Assembly: GCA_032622095.1 (NCBI GenBank)
Contig: CP136067.1
Coordinates: 193,216,052 to 193,280,051 of the forward strand
Direction of reading: 5' to 3'
DNA length: 64,000 nt
Source of the DNA: Siphonodentalium dalli
Lineage: Eukaryota > Mollusca > Scaphopoda > Gadilida > Siphonodentaliidae
Part shown: positions 1 to 13,300 of the stretch, one piece after another
Layout of the letters: the number at the start of each line of letters is the position of its first letter
How positions within the stretch are numbered: the stretch's first letter is position 1
Notes under the pieces: model-generated
Told to the model about the DNA's origin: nothing
Seen by the model: the letters and a program-made list of their open reading frames with translations, nothing else
Databases searched by the model: none
Translations under genes and position numbers: made by a program

Positions 1-183
1 ATGGGTTTTGCGGTCGTCGAAGACGGGTGGCCGCTCCATGGAGAGGTCGCACAAGTCAGGTTTCACTGTATTTTCTAAATAAGAATTTAGATTGTGTGTT
101 GCTCATTTCTGGTATAACATTTGTAAAAATATAAACATTGAGAGAGATTAATCTGTTGATGAACCTGAAGACCCAATAGAAAT
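1..183. other. Left edge, no gene; diverged repeat fragment at 1-75
   Basis: The first ~75 bases, read on the minus strand, contain 'gaaacctg...cgacctctcc...gcggccacccg'. This resembles a dispersed repeat family I have seen in many invertebrate genomes. The rest is AT-rich, with no exon of NUP160 recognised. Confidence 0.35.
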
Positions 184-191
184 GTTATCAC

Positions 192-1126
192 TAGTGTTCA
201 AACGACTCTGGGATTCTGGAGTCGACTAGTCGAACCCCAAAAGTCGAGTCGACGTCGACTAGTCGGCCAAATACATCACCAACCTTATACTAATGAAACA
301 CATGTGAAAGAAAATTACAAATTCCGTGCCATCATCACAATATTTACACTCTACTGTGATCGGAGAATTGAATCACGTGACACGTCACGTGGTTTTGTTG
401 CAAATGAACCGGTGCTCTAGAAACCCACCGATCGCAAATAAGTTCCCCGACGAATCTACGATGATAATGAGAATAAATAATTGAGGAAATAATTGAGGGA
501 TTTTCTGTTTAATCATGAAATCAAATAAATACTTCCCTGCCAGGGTATAGAAAATAAACGATACTCAGTCTCCCGAGTCAGATCAAAATAAAAAAAAACA
601 AAAGAAAACACATACACTGTGTGACACACATTATAATGAGTATATATACGATGATGCGTACATAGGCCATAAGTTGCCATAACTTCCGTAAGGCATACGT
701 AGCAAGCGGAGAGTTAGACTCAGTTAATATCGACGAACACTTTTGTGGAAGCCCCTCCCTCTTTACCTGTGTTGGTTAAAAATGCGCACTACGAATTGTT
801 GCGTCCGCGGTTTTGGGAGTATATATATAAAAAGAATAATTTTCTCAGCAAGTTAATGGTTGTCGTTTCATGACAATTTCGCCGTTTCGGCGTAGTTCTA
901 TGTCAAGCTCGACATAATTACATATGTTCGGACTTTGGAAAGCTTCTTGGACATAGACTAGCTATCTTTGCTGCTTTTCTGACCCACATTTAGTGAAACC
1001 ATGCATTGTCAAGGCCAGCTGATGAGATTATATACTGTATTCCGACTAGTCGACTGTGGAAGTTAGAGTCGATTTTCCGACAAACCAACGTCGACGATTA
1101 TTTGTCGACTAATCGTTTGAACACTA
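192..1126. mobile_element. Non-autonomous hAT-like DNA transposon
   Basis: The ends are perfect 14-bp inverted repeats, TAGTGTTCAAACGA and TCGTTTGAACACTA. They are flanked by the 8-bp direct duplication GTTATCAC at 184-191 and 1127-1134. The subterminal regions on both sides are rich in GTCGACTAGTCG palindromes (about 222-262 and 1045-1112). An 8-bp target duplication and this end structure are typical of hAT elements. No transposase reading frame of useful length is present in its 935 bp. Confidence 0.88.
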
Positions 1127-1134
1127 GTTATCAC

Positions 1135-1337
1135 CTCTTTTAAAATATATAAAAAAATTATTATTGTATAAGGATACAATGAGTTAGCGATTGAAGTGAT
1201 AATGGAATGTAGTGATGATGTCCATATAGTCCCTCTGTCTGGATTAACGCTCTGAAGACGAGCCAGTTGTTCCCTTGCATTCGTACCACCGGCGCCATCT
1301 ATAAACAGCTCCAACATGGCACAATTCTGTGTGAATA
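1135..1337 (-). CDS. NUP160: NUP160 exon 16 (last seen)
   Basis: The exon starts after 'tatatttacag' and runs to AAAGAG|gtgata, 203 nt. Two bases are carried in, then 67 codons, phase 0 out. The protein includes NCAMLELFIDGAG, WTSSLHSIITSIANSLYPY and IIFLYILKE. It aligns with human TIVELFFQEVA, WPEMITAITSYLLQLLWP and GCLFLECLMG. The AT-rich end could instead be intron after TCATT|gtatcc. The incoming phase does not fit exon 15 directly. Either a short exon is missing or the alternative acceptor 9 bases inside (cacacag|AATTGT, phase 0) is used. The donor GTGATAAC is the target duplication of the neighbouring hAT element. Confidence 0.78.
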
Positions 1338-4300
1338 CTGTAAATATATAGAACATTTTAAATACAAATTTCCATAGAAAAAAGTTAATCCTCCTGTAAA
1401 TAAAAGTCAAGAAATTGTAATATGGTGATTATTCTGGGGAGCTGAAATGTTAGCTAATTCAAGAATCATAGAGGGGTTTAAAATAGTTTTGGTTTCGGAA
1501 GTATTACTTGAACAACAGATGTTTAATTACTAGGGCTGCAATGATTCACAGCGGTTTTGGTGAATCGCGACGTTTTCCGGTGATGTGATATACGGTTCAT
1601 TCCATAATTATTTTGGTACATTTTTTATCCGTATTTTTGTAGTTGAAACGCATGCACAAGCACTCTGAGAGAACATTTTTCATTGGCTGTAACCATAATA
1701 ATTCCATAGTTTCCTGTTCCTGTTTCCAAATTCTTGATATTCTGTTATGTCGAGGATCTATGTCTCGATGACCTTTGAAATTTAAATTCAATAACATGTT
1801 GGAACTATAAGACCATGATAAAATTAAGTTCTCAACTGCTCATAGGTGAGGCAACTCCAAAAAATTGTCATGCTGCCGGCGAAATTTCAATCGCCTGGAA
1901 ACAATAAAACCTGTTCCATGTGGATATTCATTCCCCTATATTGGTTCATTAAGGGGGAGGTCAAGTGAACAATTTTGAATGGGGAATTTCCATGCAAATC
2001 TGCAGAGCAAAAGTTACAGAGTTGCACATACTTCTGGGTATGACTTGATGTGGTATTGGAAACAACAGGTATTTATTTGGCGGGCCCGCTTGGTGAATTA
2101 TAAAATTTTGCAATAAATATATTTTTGAGAATTATTTTCTGGAATTACATCACTTGACCTACATTTGAAAAATCAATATAAAATTCAAAAATAAATACAC
2201 CAATATTATAATGGAACAAGTTCCAAGCGGACCCGCCAGATAAATAAATACCTGTTGTTTTCAATACCACATAGAAGTATGTGCAACTCTGGAGCTTTTG
2301 CTCCGCAGATTTGCATGGAAATCCCCTATTCAAAATTGGTTACTTGACGTCCCTCTTAACATACCAAAAATCATTCAAATTTGTACTAAAACAGGGTTTC
2401 TGTTGGAGGGGCAGTGGGTCCCTTGTAGGGTTCTTTTCCCCTGGCCCATATCTCCCTTTTGACAATTTCTCTACCCGATCCACATATTAACCCTTTCATG
2501 AATGGAGCTGCGCTGTTGCAGTATTAAATAGCATGTGCCAGTGCATTCTGTTACATATGCAAGTCTCCCATAGGGAGCCTCGCATATATAAGAAAATGCA
2601 CTGACTTTGTGTATCTCCCACCATTTTATTTTATTTGCCAACATTTACCACTAGTGGACCATTTAAAGGTACTCAATCGAATCAGACGCTCCTAAATTAC
2701 TATTTCTTTGGCTTCGGGGGTAAAAATTATTTGATTCGAGTCGAGTAACCCACCCATCAAAGCTCAGAGTAATCAGATAATGATTTTGAAGTTTATTAAT
2801 TTCTCGAGATGTGGCCCAGAAATATGTGTCAAACCGACAAATTACGAATGAAGTACAGACAAATTACGGATGAAGATGGATAACTCTAAAATCAATGGTA
2901 ATAATAACCACTTGATTTTAGAGTTATTCATCTTCATCTGCAATTTGTCCGTTTGACCACGTGTTTCTGAGCCACATCTCGAGAAATTAACAAACTTCAA
3001 ATATCGAATAGCTTAATTTATGAGCTGAATCACCAATTAGATATTTGCAGTTTGTTGCATAGATTGAGTTCTTCCCACAGCAGCTATAGGGGTCCCATTA
3101 CCCCCAACCAATTGTGGAAACCCTGTGTAAAATGACTCAGATAGAGAACTCCAAAGTTGCTACAAATGGTCAGACTTTGTTTGCGGGGGATAATGGGGGT
3201 AATAATACAAACCTGGTCGGGGAGCGGTAATAGCACAGCTTTCTGATATCTCTAGCGTCGACAACTGACGAGTGTTAAATTCTCTACAAAGATAAATAAC
3301 AAAGTCATATTATGTGGGGCATAAATTGAAAACAGAATTCATGATAAGGCTGATAATGTAAGAAATAATTCTCATGCAGTTTATGCAGTTGTAACCGAAA
3401 AGTTTGAAGAAAAATTCTATAGCTCATTATAATAAAATGGCCTTCAAACTGTTCGGTTATTTCTTATAATTTAACCCCAGTATTTGTCAAGAATGTCTAG
3501 GCTAATAATTTTGCCACCTTTACAATCAGAACAGAGCATTGCTAGTGCGTGGCAAAAAACGCCTGTGGTAATTTCAACAAAGGGCCATAATGAGTAATCC
3601 ATATGCCAAATTTGAAAACAAACAGATAACAAAAACTAAAGATATCACCCAGAACCAAAATAATCAACAAATGAAATCTCTTTTGAAAGCCCTCATGATG
3701 CCAAACCTGCATACCAAATTTCATTGAGATTCAATAACCCATGGTTGAGATATAAGAGCTGACAAATGGAAATCCAACATTTTCAGATAAACAAAGAGGG
3801 ATAACTCTTGAACGGAAAATGTGAACAACATCAATGAACCCTCTTTTGAAAGCCCTCCTGATGCCAAACCTGCATATCGAGATACGATAACCCATGGTTG
3901 AGATATATCAGCAGACGGATTCATGGATGGATGACTAGACGGATTGATGGACGCATGTAATCCAGTATACCCCCATACCAAGTCACTGGAATGGTCTATT
4001 ATTCATCTAGATGGGTGATCAGGAAAAATAGCAGATGACAGATAATATAAGAGCAGAATGATTCATATTCATTGGCGGGAAAATGATCAGACAATAAGCT
4101 CAACAAATATCTCCTGAGAGAACTACTCGTTTATGAGTATTTAGTATAGAAAGGGTTAATTGGCAGTAGAAGGTGGCAATATTGCGTCATGGTTCGCAAA
4201 ACATCGTGATCACAAAAACATGGCAATGTGCATCGTATCGAGAAGTTACGAATTGTTGCAGCCCTATTGGTTTGCCTATTAGGAGTTGTGTACATAGTTT

Positions 4301-7300
4301 AATAGAATGGACCATTCAAACTTTGCTTACATGGAATTATGTTGGTAGGGTACAGCAATAGTATCTGATATATGATCCAAGACAAGATAGCATCGGATAA
4401 TTGCTGACATCTGAGGAATGAATACATTTTTAGTCATCTCAAGAACCTCCAGCGATACTCCACTCTGCAAAATAATAATAATAATTAATAATCTCAAAAA
4501 ACTAAATTAGTCATCTTAAGAACCTACAGCGATACTCCACTCCACAAAACATTAGTGGAATTAGTGCACAGTCCCCCTTTAAGGACTTTCATTGAAATAT
4601 GACACTGCAAAAAAATAAAATAATCAGTAATCTTACAATAAATGACTTCCAACAAAAATTAATTCAGCATAAATTGAAATCTACTTCCATGAGTATTAAA
4701 TTGATGTGCCAAAGAAATCAGATAACAAAAATAATGAGGCAAATTTTAAGTTGACATGCAAAAAAAACATTGCACACCAAAGTTGCAACAGGGGCACAAC
4801 TCTATTATAATTCATTGGACTGAACACAAATTTTAATATGACAGTATCTTCTCAAACGTAGAAGATAAAACAAATTTCATAGAATTCTGTCAAATTCAAG
4901 GTATCTTCCATAAAACAAATATTTCTTACACAGAGGTATTTTGATTCTATATGACATGATAAGAAGTACACACACTTGCACTATGTAAAATCATTATCAT
5001 TACACTAACCTGGTCGGCCATTTTGAGTATCGCCATTAGCAACAGTAGGAGATCTCGTGAAGCGGAGAGTCGGGATGCTGAATACTGTGCCACGCACTCG
5101 GACAGAAGCTTGCTTCCAATTTGACTAGAAAAGAGTCGCTGGCAACTTATCAGAAGATTAGCATCCATAGCTTGATGCAAAAGAAAACAGAAACAAATTA
5201 TTAAAAATAGAACAGCTAAACATTCCAAAGGTCATAAAAGTTAAATTTCGCTCTTCTCAGTACTGAGTTGAGAGTATGGATGGCAGCCATGTTTTTTAAC
5301 AAAATTCAGAAAAATTTGATGGCACCCATCTATTAAGTTTAGTGACAATAGGATGAGGGATGTATGGTCTGTAGGGTGAGCCAAAGGATTTAGTCATGCG
5401 AAGATTAAAATCCAAGATGGCTGTGGGCAGCTATGTTTTTCATCAATAGGTGATCTTAAACATGCCTGTAAATGTTCAAAACAATTCTCCAATAAATGTG
5501 AGCTGCAGGGTGTGCTGATGAATTCAAATGTGAAATCCAAGATTACTGCTGGGTGCCATGTTCTTTAACGATTTTCAGAGAATATCAAAGACACCCATCA
5601 AGAGGTTATCCAGAAGATCCGTATTAAATTTGGTCAAAATTGGATGAGGGATGTGGCCTGTAGGGTGTGCTGAAGATTTAGTCATGCAAAGAGAAAAATA
5701 CAAGATGGCTGATGGCAGTAATTTAAAAAAAAAACAATATTCAGCAATTTCGGAATAAAATTTATGGCTCCCATCTAGTGGTCACCCAAAAATCCATATT
5801 AAGTTTGGTGATGGTCGATTCAGGGATGTGGTCTGTAGGGTATGCCAAATGAAATAGTCGATGGATGCACAGGACGTACTAATACAGGCCCCATACATCA
5901 CTTCCCTAATGGACATTGGACACCATATCATAGGAGGTTGCACTAGCCATTACGGTATCATTTGCACAAGCTGTTATTCGATCGGCAAAATTTTAATAAC
6001 TTTCTATTCATATTGCGATCGCCATAACCTATTCATGAAGGGAGGTGCACTGGTGCAGCATTAAAGATCATGTGCCAGTGCATTCTCTTATTTATGCAAG
6101 TCTCCATAGGGTGCCTCACATATATAAGAGAATGCACTGGCTTACAAGATCAAGGTAAATATTGTAAGGCCAATGTATTCTCTTATATATGCGAGGCTCC
6201 CATAGGGAGACTCACATATATAAGAGAATGCACTGGGTTACAAGGTCAAGGTAAATATTGTTAAGCCAATGTATTCTCTTATATATGCGAGGCTCAATAT
6301 GGGAGACCTACATATATAAGAGAATTCACTGGCTTACAAGGTCAAGGTATATATTGTTAAGCCAATGTATTCTCTTATATATACGAGGCTCCCTATGGGA
6401 GACCTACATATATAAGAGAATTCACTGGCTTACAAGGTCAAGGTAAATATTGTTAGGGCAATGTATTTTCTTATATATGCGAGGCTCCCTATGGGAGACT
6501 TGCATATATAAAAGAATGCATTGGCACAGGGTTTTCGCAAAATTTGAGGAAGCTCCAGTCATGGAAGGGTTAAGCTAAAAGCCTTTGTTTTACCTGTTGA
6601 GTCTTCCATTAGATTTTCTTCCTCAACGTTTCTGGTCAAATCAAGTATTTCGATGACTTTCTCAATTGCAGCCTGCTCGTCCTTGGTTTCTTGTAAACAA
6701 TTACAGATGGATTCAGCTCGTGGTGTCAGCATATCAGAGCTGTAAAATATACAACCTCTCAAATCACAATAGCATATCAGATATATAACAGAGAGAACCT
6801 CTGAAATAACAACAACAATGACAGCATATCAGAGCTGTAAAATATACAACCTACCAAATCACATCGAAATATCAGATATATAAGGGACAAAACCTCCCAA
6901 ATTACAACAACGACAGCATTTCAGACAAACAACAGATGTGGACGACAGTATCCCCTGCCTCGGTGCAAATTTGCAGATGGGCATTTTAAAAATATGCTAA
7001 AAAATATTTGAGTTCTGTTTTAATTTGGTCTTAAAATTTAAATTGCAATGCCAAAATATTAGTCAGACTCACTGTGTAAAATGTATGGCTTGGCCTAGTT
7101 AGTGAACTCTTAGTGAACAACTTTTCGTGGGTGCTAAACACTAAAAAATGACAATCAAAGGGCCATAACTCTGATGAAAATGTCCGACCGGTCCTAGTTT
7201 GCGAACTCTTTTCAGATACTCCCCTTGTGAACTCATATACCAAAATTCTTTGAAATCCATTGAAAATTGTTCGAAATAACCCCCAGACAACTTATTTGGG

Positions 7301-10300
7301 ATGGACGGAAAGATGCCATGACAGACAGATGGATGGAACCCATTGCTATATCCCTGCCAAATAATTTTCGGGCGGGGATAATTACCGATTTATTCCACAA
7401 ATGGTTTAGATTATCAGAACTTTAACAGATGGAACCTTCCAAATCACAATGACGACAGCATATATGAGCTGCAAGTTATTATTTAAAACCTATCCAACAA
7501 CAAAATATAAAAACTATTATTGTTCTTTTCTGATGGGGAACATTATAACTTTGAATAGACAACTCAGGGTGCATATTACTTTGTTTAAATACTTGTTGCT
7601 CAATAATCTATTTCACAGTAGTCATGGTACCAGCTTGATATTGCATGACTCAAGTGACCGGATTTTGAAATAAAACTTGAAGTGATTTGCCGAGGAAAAA
7701 TTCCATGATTGTAAGCGACGTAAAGAAAATTTGGCAATCATGCAATCTCGAGCTGGGGGGGGGGGGGGGGGGTTATAAGTTATAAGTTCCCGTCAGAACA
7801 TCAAAAAGTTCTCTGGGTTTGAACTGGTGGAATATGATCTCTACAGGCGTAGCCAGAGTCGAGATTCATGGTACGATCTAGTTCCATCATGATTAAATCA
7901 TTTGCATGGATCGAAACATGTTATTTCATCACAAAAGCAAGCATTGTACCATATTCAATTATAAATTTGGCCAAAGTTTCCGAAAAATGGCCAGAAAATT
8001 GGCCAATATCATTTTTCGGCCAGCGCGAACCATGTGGGTCATAAGTGTTCTAACCTTGGATAGAACAATATTTCTTCTGTAAAATGATTGAGAGCTTCAT
8101 AAGAGTTCTAATATTGGACAGAACAATATTTCTTCTGTAAAATGATTGAGAGTTTCATAAGAGTTCTAACCTTGGATAGAACAATATTTCCTCTGTAAAA
8201 TGATTGAGAGTTTCATAAGAGTTCTAACCTTGGACAGAACAATATTTCCTCTGTAAAATGATTGAGAGTTTCATAAGTGTTCTAACCTTGGACAGAACAA
8301 TATTTCCTCTGTAAAATGATTGAGAGCTTCTTGCGGATCCTCTTCATGCAGAAGTAGAAATTTGATTTGAGCCGCCATGTCATCTGATATCTCTGTTCGT
8401 ATCATATGTAAGCAGCCGAATATCTTCTGGATGTCTCGCTTTAACATCAAATCTGAAGGAAACATATAAATATATAAGTACTACCAGTCTATCTTACATT
8501 CCTTCAATTTTTAACTGTGTAGGTGAACAATAAATTTTCTGAAAATAACACATGGCTTGAATATCTGTGTTCAAAAGCTTGACCAAAATACAGTGATTTT
8601 TTGGGAAATGATAGGGTCAAACATGAGCCCCATTCCCAATGGGAAATAGTCAGTTTTATTCCCAATTTCTGACCCCAACATTCCCAATTCAAAGAAAGTC
8701 TCTAGTTTTCGGAACAAAAGATGGGACTTCCACTTCATTTTGTGATGGATTTCCATTTGTATTGAAAGGGCCTGGGACCCTTTCTGAAAACGGGTGGAAA
8801 AATCTCTGAAATTATATGCCGACAATAAAAAGTCAATATTTTATAAAAAAAAACTAAAAAAAAACTCTAGAAATTAAAATGAGAACACTGTAATCTTTTG
8901 AAAGCTATCCTGACAAACCATATATTATTGAGATCCGATAAATCACAACTGTGATATCTGCTGGAAAAACAGGAATAATATTTTCCAGATAAACAAAGTA
9001 ACTGTAAACAATACCATCATGTGGGTGGGAAATTGAAAAATGTTTTATCACTTTCGCAATGCCATTGCTTCTTGTGATAAACAAAAATGAGATCCCAACA
9101 GCTGATATATTTGCCCACACAGATGGATGGACAGACATATGGACAAATGTTGAGGTATGAGATAGAAGTCAGGCAAAATTTGGTACATATCAGAAAATGT
9201 TTTGTGCCAAAATGAATTCATTTATTATAGTGAACGACAAGTATAAGAACACAGTGTTTTAACTTTCTTTATTAAAAACTCATTGACAAGTAGTTACCTC
9301 AGGAAATGTTCAGATAACAAACAGTGTTGAACTTATTAACTGAACATTTCCAACCAATGAAAATAAATCCTTCTGCACTTGTATTATTTGTTAGTATGTC
9401 TGTTGTCTGCTTATATTCACTGAACATCCCTTCAGATGAATAGTGGACCATCGCAATGCATATGTCTATAACTGATGGAAGAATCCATTTAGTAAATAAA
9501 GGGTTAATTAAAATTCCATACCTTCTTCTTCGAGCTCGATGTCAGAGTCATGGATGTCTATTTCAAAAGTTGGCTGTAGATAGTGACCTTCAACAACATC
9601 ACAAGGTCGAAGAAATGATACGCAGCCCTGTGAAGAATATAATATATTTCATCAAGATGACGTTAATATATACTGCATCTACATATTTTTTCTATTATCC
9701 TGCATTTCAGGTAGATCATGGTTTAGGAACAATAGCGCATAACCAATATAATATATTTCATCAAGATGACGTTAATATATACTGCATCTACATATTTTTT
9801 CTATTATCCTGCATTTCAGGTAGATCATGGTTTAGGAACAATAGCGCATAACCAATATAATATATTTCATCAAGATGACGTTAATATATACTGCATCTAC
9901 ATATTTTTTCTATTATCCTGCATTTCAGGTAGATCATGGTTTAGGAACAATAGCGCATAACCAATAACTTTGTGTAAGACGCTTTTAAACATTACATTAT
10001 TATCCATGTCATATGTACAAGCCAAAACCAAAGAACATTATAATTTGTTGAGGTACTGCTCTAGTTTGATCAGAACATCTCTTATACTCACTCGTATGAC
10101 CAGCTGAATGTTACTCATTTAACCCTTTACCCAACAGAAGGGCCCTGTGTCAATGCATTCTCTTATATATGCGAGTCGATCATAGGTCGCCTCGCATATA
10201 TAAGAGAATGCATTGGCTTAACACATTAAAAATTATAAAATTGTTAAAGAATGTAAGAAAAAATGGTAAAAAGTGTTAAAAAAAGATTTTTTTAGGCCAA

Positions 10301-13300
10301 TGCATTCTCTTATATATGCGAGGCAACCTATGGTCGACTCGCATATATAAGAGAATGCATTGGCACAGGGCATAACTGTAACTATCACAATGTGGTCAAG
10401 GAGCTGGTTCCAATGATATCCATATTTGTATGGTTCTATTGAGACAGACCGAAGATATTTTAGGCTGTTGAAGCTTTATTTGGCCGGTTTTGGCCGTTTT
10501 GTTGGGTAAAGGGTTAATGTATGAGTGGTGCAAAGCCGTCACAGTACAAACGACCTTGCTGGTCAAAATATATAAACTCGAATATCTCCAATTGTGTAAG
10601 ATTAAAATGAAATTTCTCTACTTTATATTCTCTTAATATCATCACTGAGGATAGTCCACATATGTTGGTCCGAACCATGTACATACTTATACTATTAAGC
10701 GTGACATATAGGCCCTTTGGGCCGGGTGCTAACTGTAATTGAAACTTGTATTTATATTGATTATTTATGTGTTGCACATGTCACGTTAATAAATGATTAT
10801 CTCTCTCTGTATGAACGACCTTGCTGAAGGGTCACAACAGGCATGAGATTTGAACAGCTTATAATCGTAGTCACACTCTGCTTAACCATTTCATGACTGG
10901 AGCTGCACTGGTGCAGCATTAAATATCCTGTGCCAGTGCATTCTCATATATATATGAGTCTCCCATAGGGAGCCTCGCATATATAAGAGAATACACTGGC
11001 TTACAAGGTCAAGGTAAATATTGTTAGGCCAATGTATTCTCTTATATATGCGAGGCTCCATATGGGCAACACACATATATAAGAGAATGCATTGGCACAG
11101 AGTTTTCGCAAAATTTCAGGAAGCTCCAGTCATGGAAGGGTTAACTCGAAACCTAGCCACTATTATGATGCTCAGTAATCTGGTGGTGAGGCTCAAATTC
11201 ATGTCGCTAACAACAGTAACTAATAGTTGAATATTATAACTATTGAGCTAACGAGCTTTCAATCAGAAATAGAGTTGCCTACCTTTTTTATGAGTCCCAC
11301 TAGTCCGGTACTGTTGTCAGCAAAGAGACCCTTTAGCTTTGAATTCACCTAAAAGTTTATAAATATTCATATTAACCATATTAACTGTAAAGTGTGTGTA
11401 TATCTTACAGCACTTAACATGGAATTGTGTCTGTCTATTAACATTAGGAAATCATTTCAAAAATGGCGGCAACAGTTAGGATCCGCAGTGCCAATGTGGA
11501 CTGCATCGCTTTTTGCTGCTGTTCAAGCATCACATATTCTCTTTGAATAGCTGCGCCAATCAGCCCAGGAATAATGTGTCTGCAACCAGTTAATAAAATG
11601 GAATCCAGTGATGAAATCCAGACCTGTTATAAAGTTTACTGATTGCCTGTTCACTGCAATTACAGATTCAAGGTCCTATTTGAACCCCAAACCTTACACC
11701 CTTGAATAATTCTATCATATTTGTTATTATCTTTCAAAACAAATGCCCCGAGCTGGTGAATTTTGGAAATTTACCTCCAAAAAGTTGCAAATTTACAGAA
11801 TAAATTTTCAACCTGGAAGACATCAAATTACATCATCAAGTACATTGAACCCGAAGTGCTATATAAAAGCTGCATAAAACAATAATTATTATGTCAAATC
11901 ATATGTGCCCGACGGAGAGTATCCTCTGAAAAGTTGTTCAGGCCAAAAAAAAGAAAAGGTTTTGGTTCTCAGGCCCTGCCGCATTGAATAAAAAGGGCCG
12001 CATTAGGCCTTTTTATTGCAATGCCTGATGTTATGACCAAAAAAAAAAGGAAAAAAGAATTTTTTTATTATTATTTTTTGGGATTTTATAAACATGTCCA
12101 TAGAAGATATGTGTTGAATATTAGTGTGCAGTGCCATTAAGCTCTAACATGTAATGCGTTAAAAGTGAATTGCAGGCTTTTTAGACAACAATAACAGTAG
12201 TTAATTTCAGGGGCATTATATAATGTTAGGTAATCCCAGTCATACACTGGTAGTACAATGTCATTTTTATATAAGATTAAATGAGTTTATATGCATAACA
12301 GTTCCCTCTACATTTCTGGTTGTTACTAGACAGAGGAAGGTATCTTTGTCCATGATTACTATGTGCAGAAACAAATAAAAAATAAAAATAAAACCCTCCC
12401 TCCCTCATTTATTTGGAAAAAAAAATTGCCCGAGAACCAAAACTCTTTTTTTGTTTGGCCTTAGGTTTATAATTTTTCAAGGTGGCTCAAATTGAAAACT
12501 GAATAAAACATGTAGCATATGGATATCCTTCATCCCATTTTAGTTCATGAATAAACCAAAGATCATTGACGGATGATGGAGATACAGGAATGGATGTATT
12601 TTACACTCTAAAGGCCATAAATTCAGAAGATATGAATGGACAAAACCTATTAGGCCAAAAAAAAAAAGTTTTGGTTCTCAGGCCCCGCCGCATTGAATAA
12701 CAAGACAGTCAATGACTGTGGGGTCGCTCACCAGACTGCAAAGACTGATAAGACTGGGACTCTGGAGACCACAACAGTCAGAACTTTTCATAATCACTTT
12801 AAAAGAAGTAGATATCTAAAGAGTTAAATCTAAAACAAAAAATTTGGAGTTATGTCCCTGGCCCCGCCCACATTTGACCCAATGACCTGATTTGAACAAA
12901 TCTGAACCCCAGTCACCCAAGGATCCTTCATACCAAATATGAACCCATATAGCCTGATGGTATTTGAGAAGAAGTCACTTTAAGAATACTATGGAGGGAA
13001 AGAGTTATGGCCCTGGCTTCGCAACTATTTCAAGTGAACTCATTCGAACAAATCTGAATGTGAGTCACCTAGGGAACATCCACACCAAATATGAAACCAT
13101 TCGGTCTTATTGTTCTGAAGATGTTTAAAAGAATTACTATGGTTGGAAAGAGTTATGGCCCTGGCTTCGCAACTATTTGACCCAGTGACCGCATTTGAAC
13201 AAATCTGAATGAGAATCACCTAGGGAATATCCACACCAAATATGAACCCATTTGGTCTTATGGTTCCAGAGTAGATGTTCAAATAATTGTTGTCTGACGG

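Noticed and set aside
6060-6500. CRISPR-like array of hairpins
   Set aside because: The repeats are ~96-bp MITE units with terminal TTAA in a eukaryotic intron; no spacer-repeat pattern of CRISPR.
9456-9851. 131-codon plus frame over exon 11
   Set aside because: It is antisense to a well-supported NUP160 exon and runs into the 109-bp tandem repeat.
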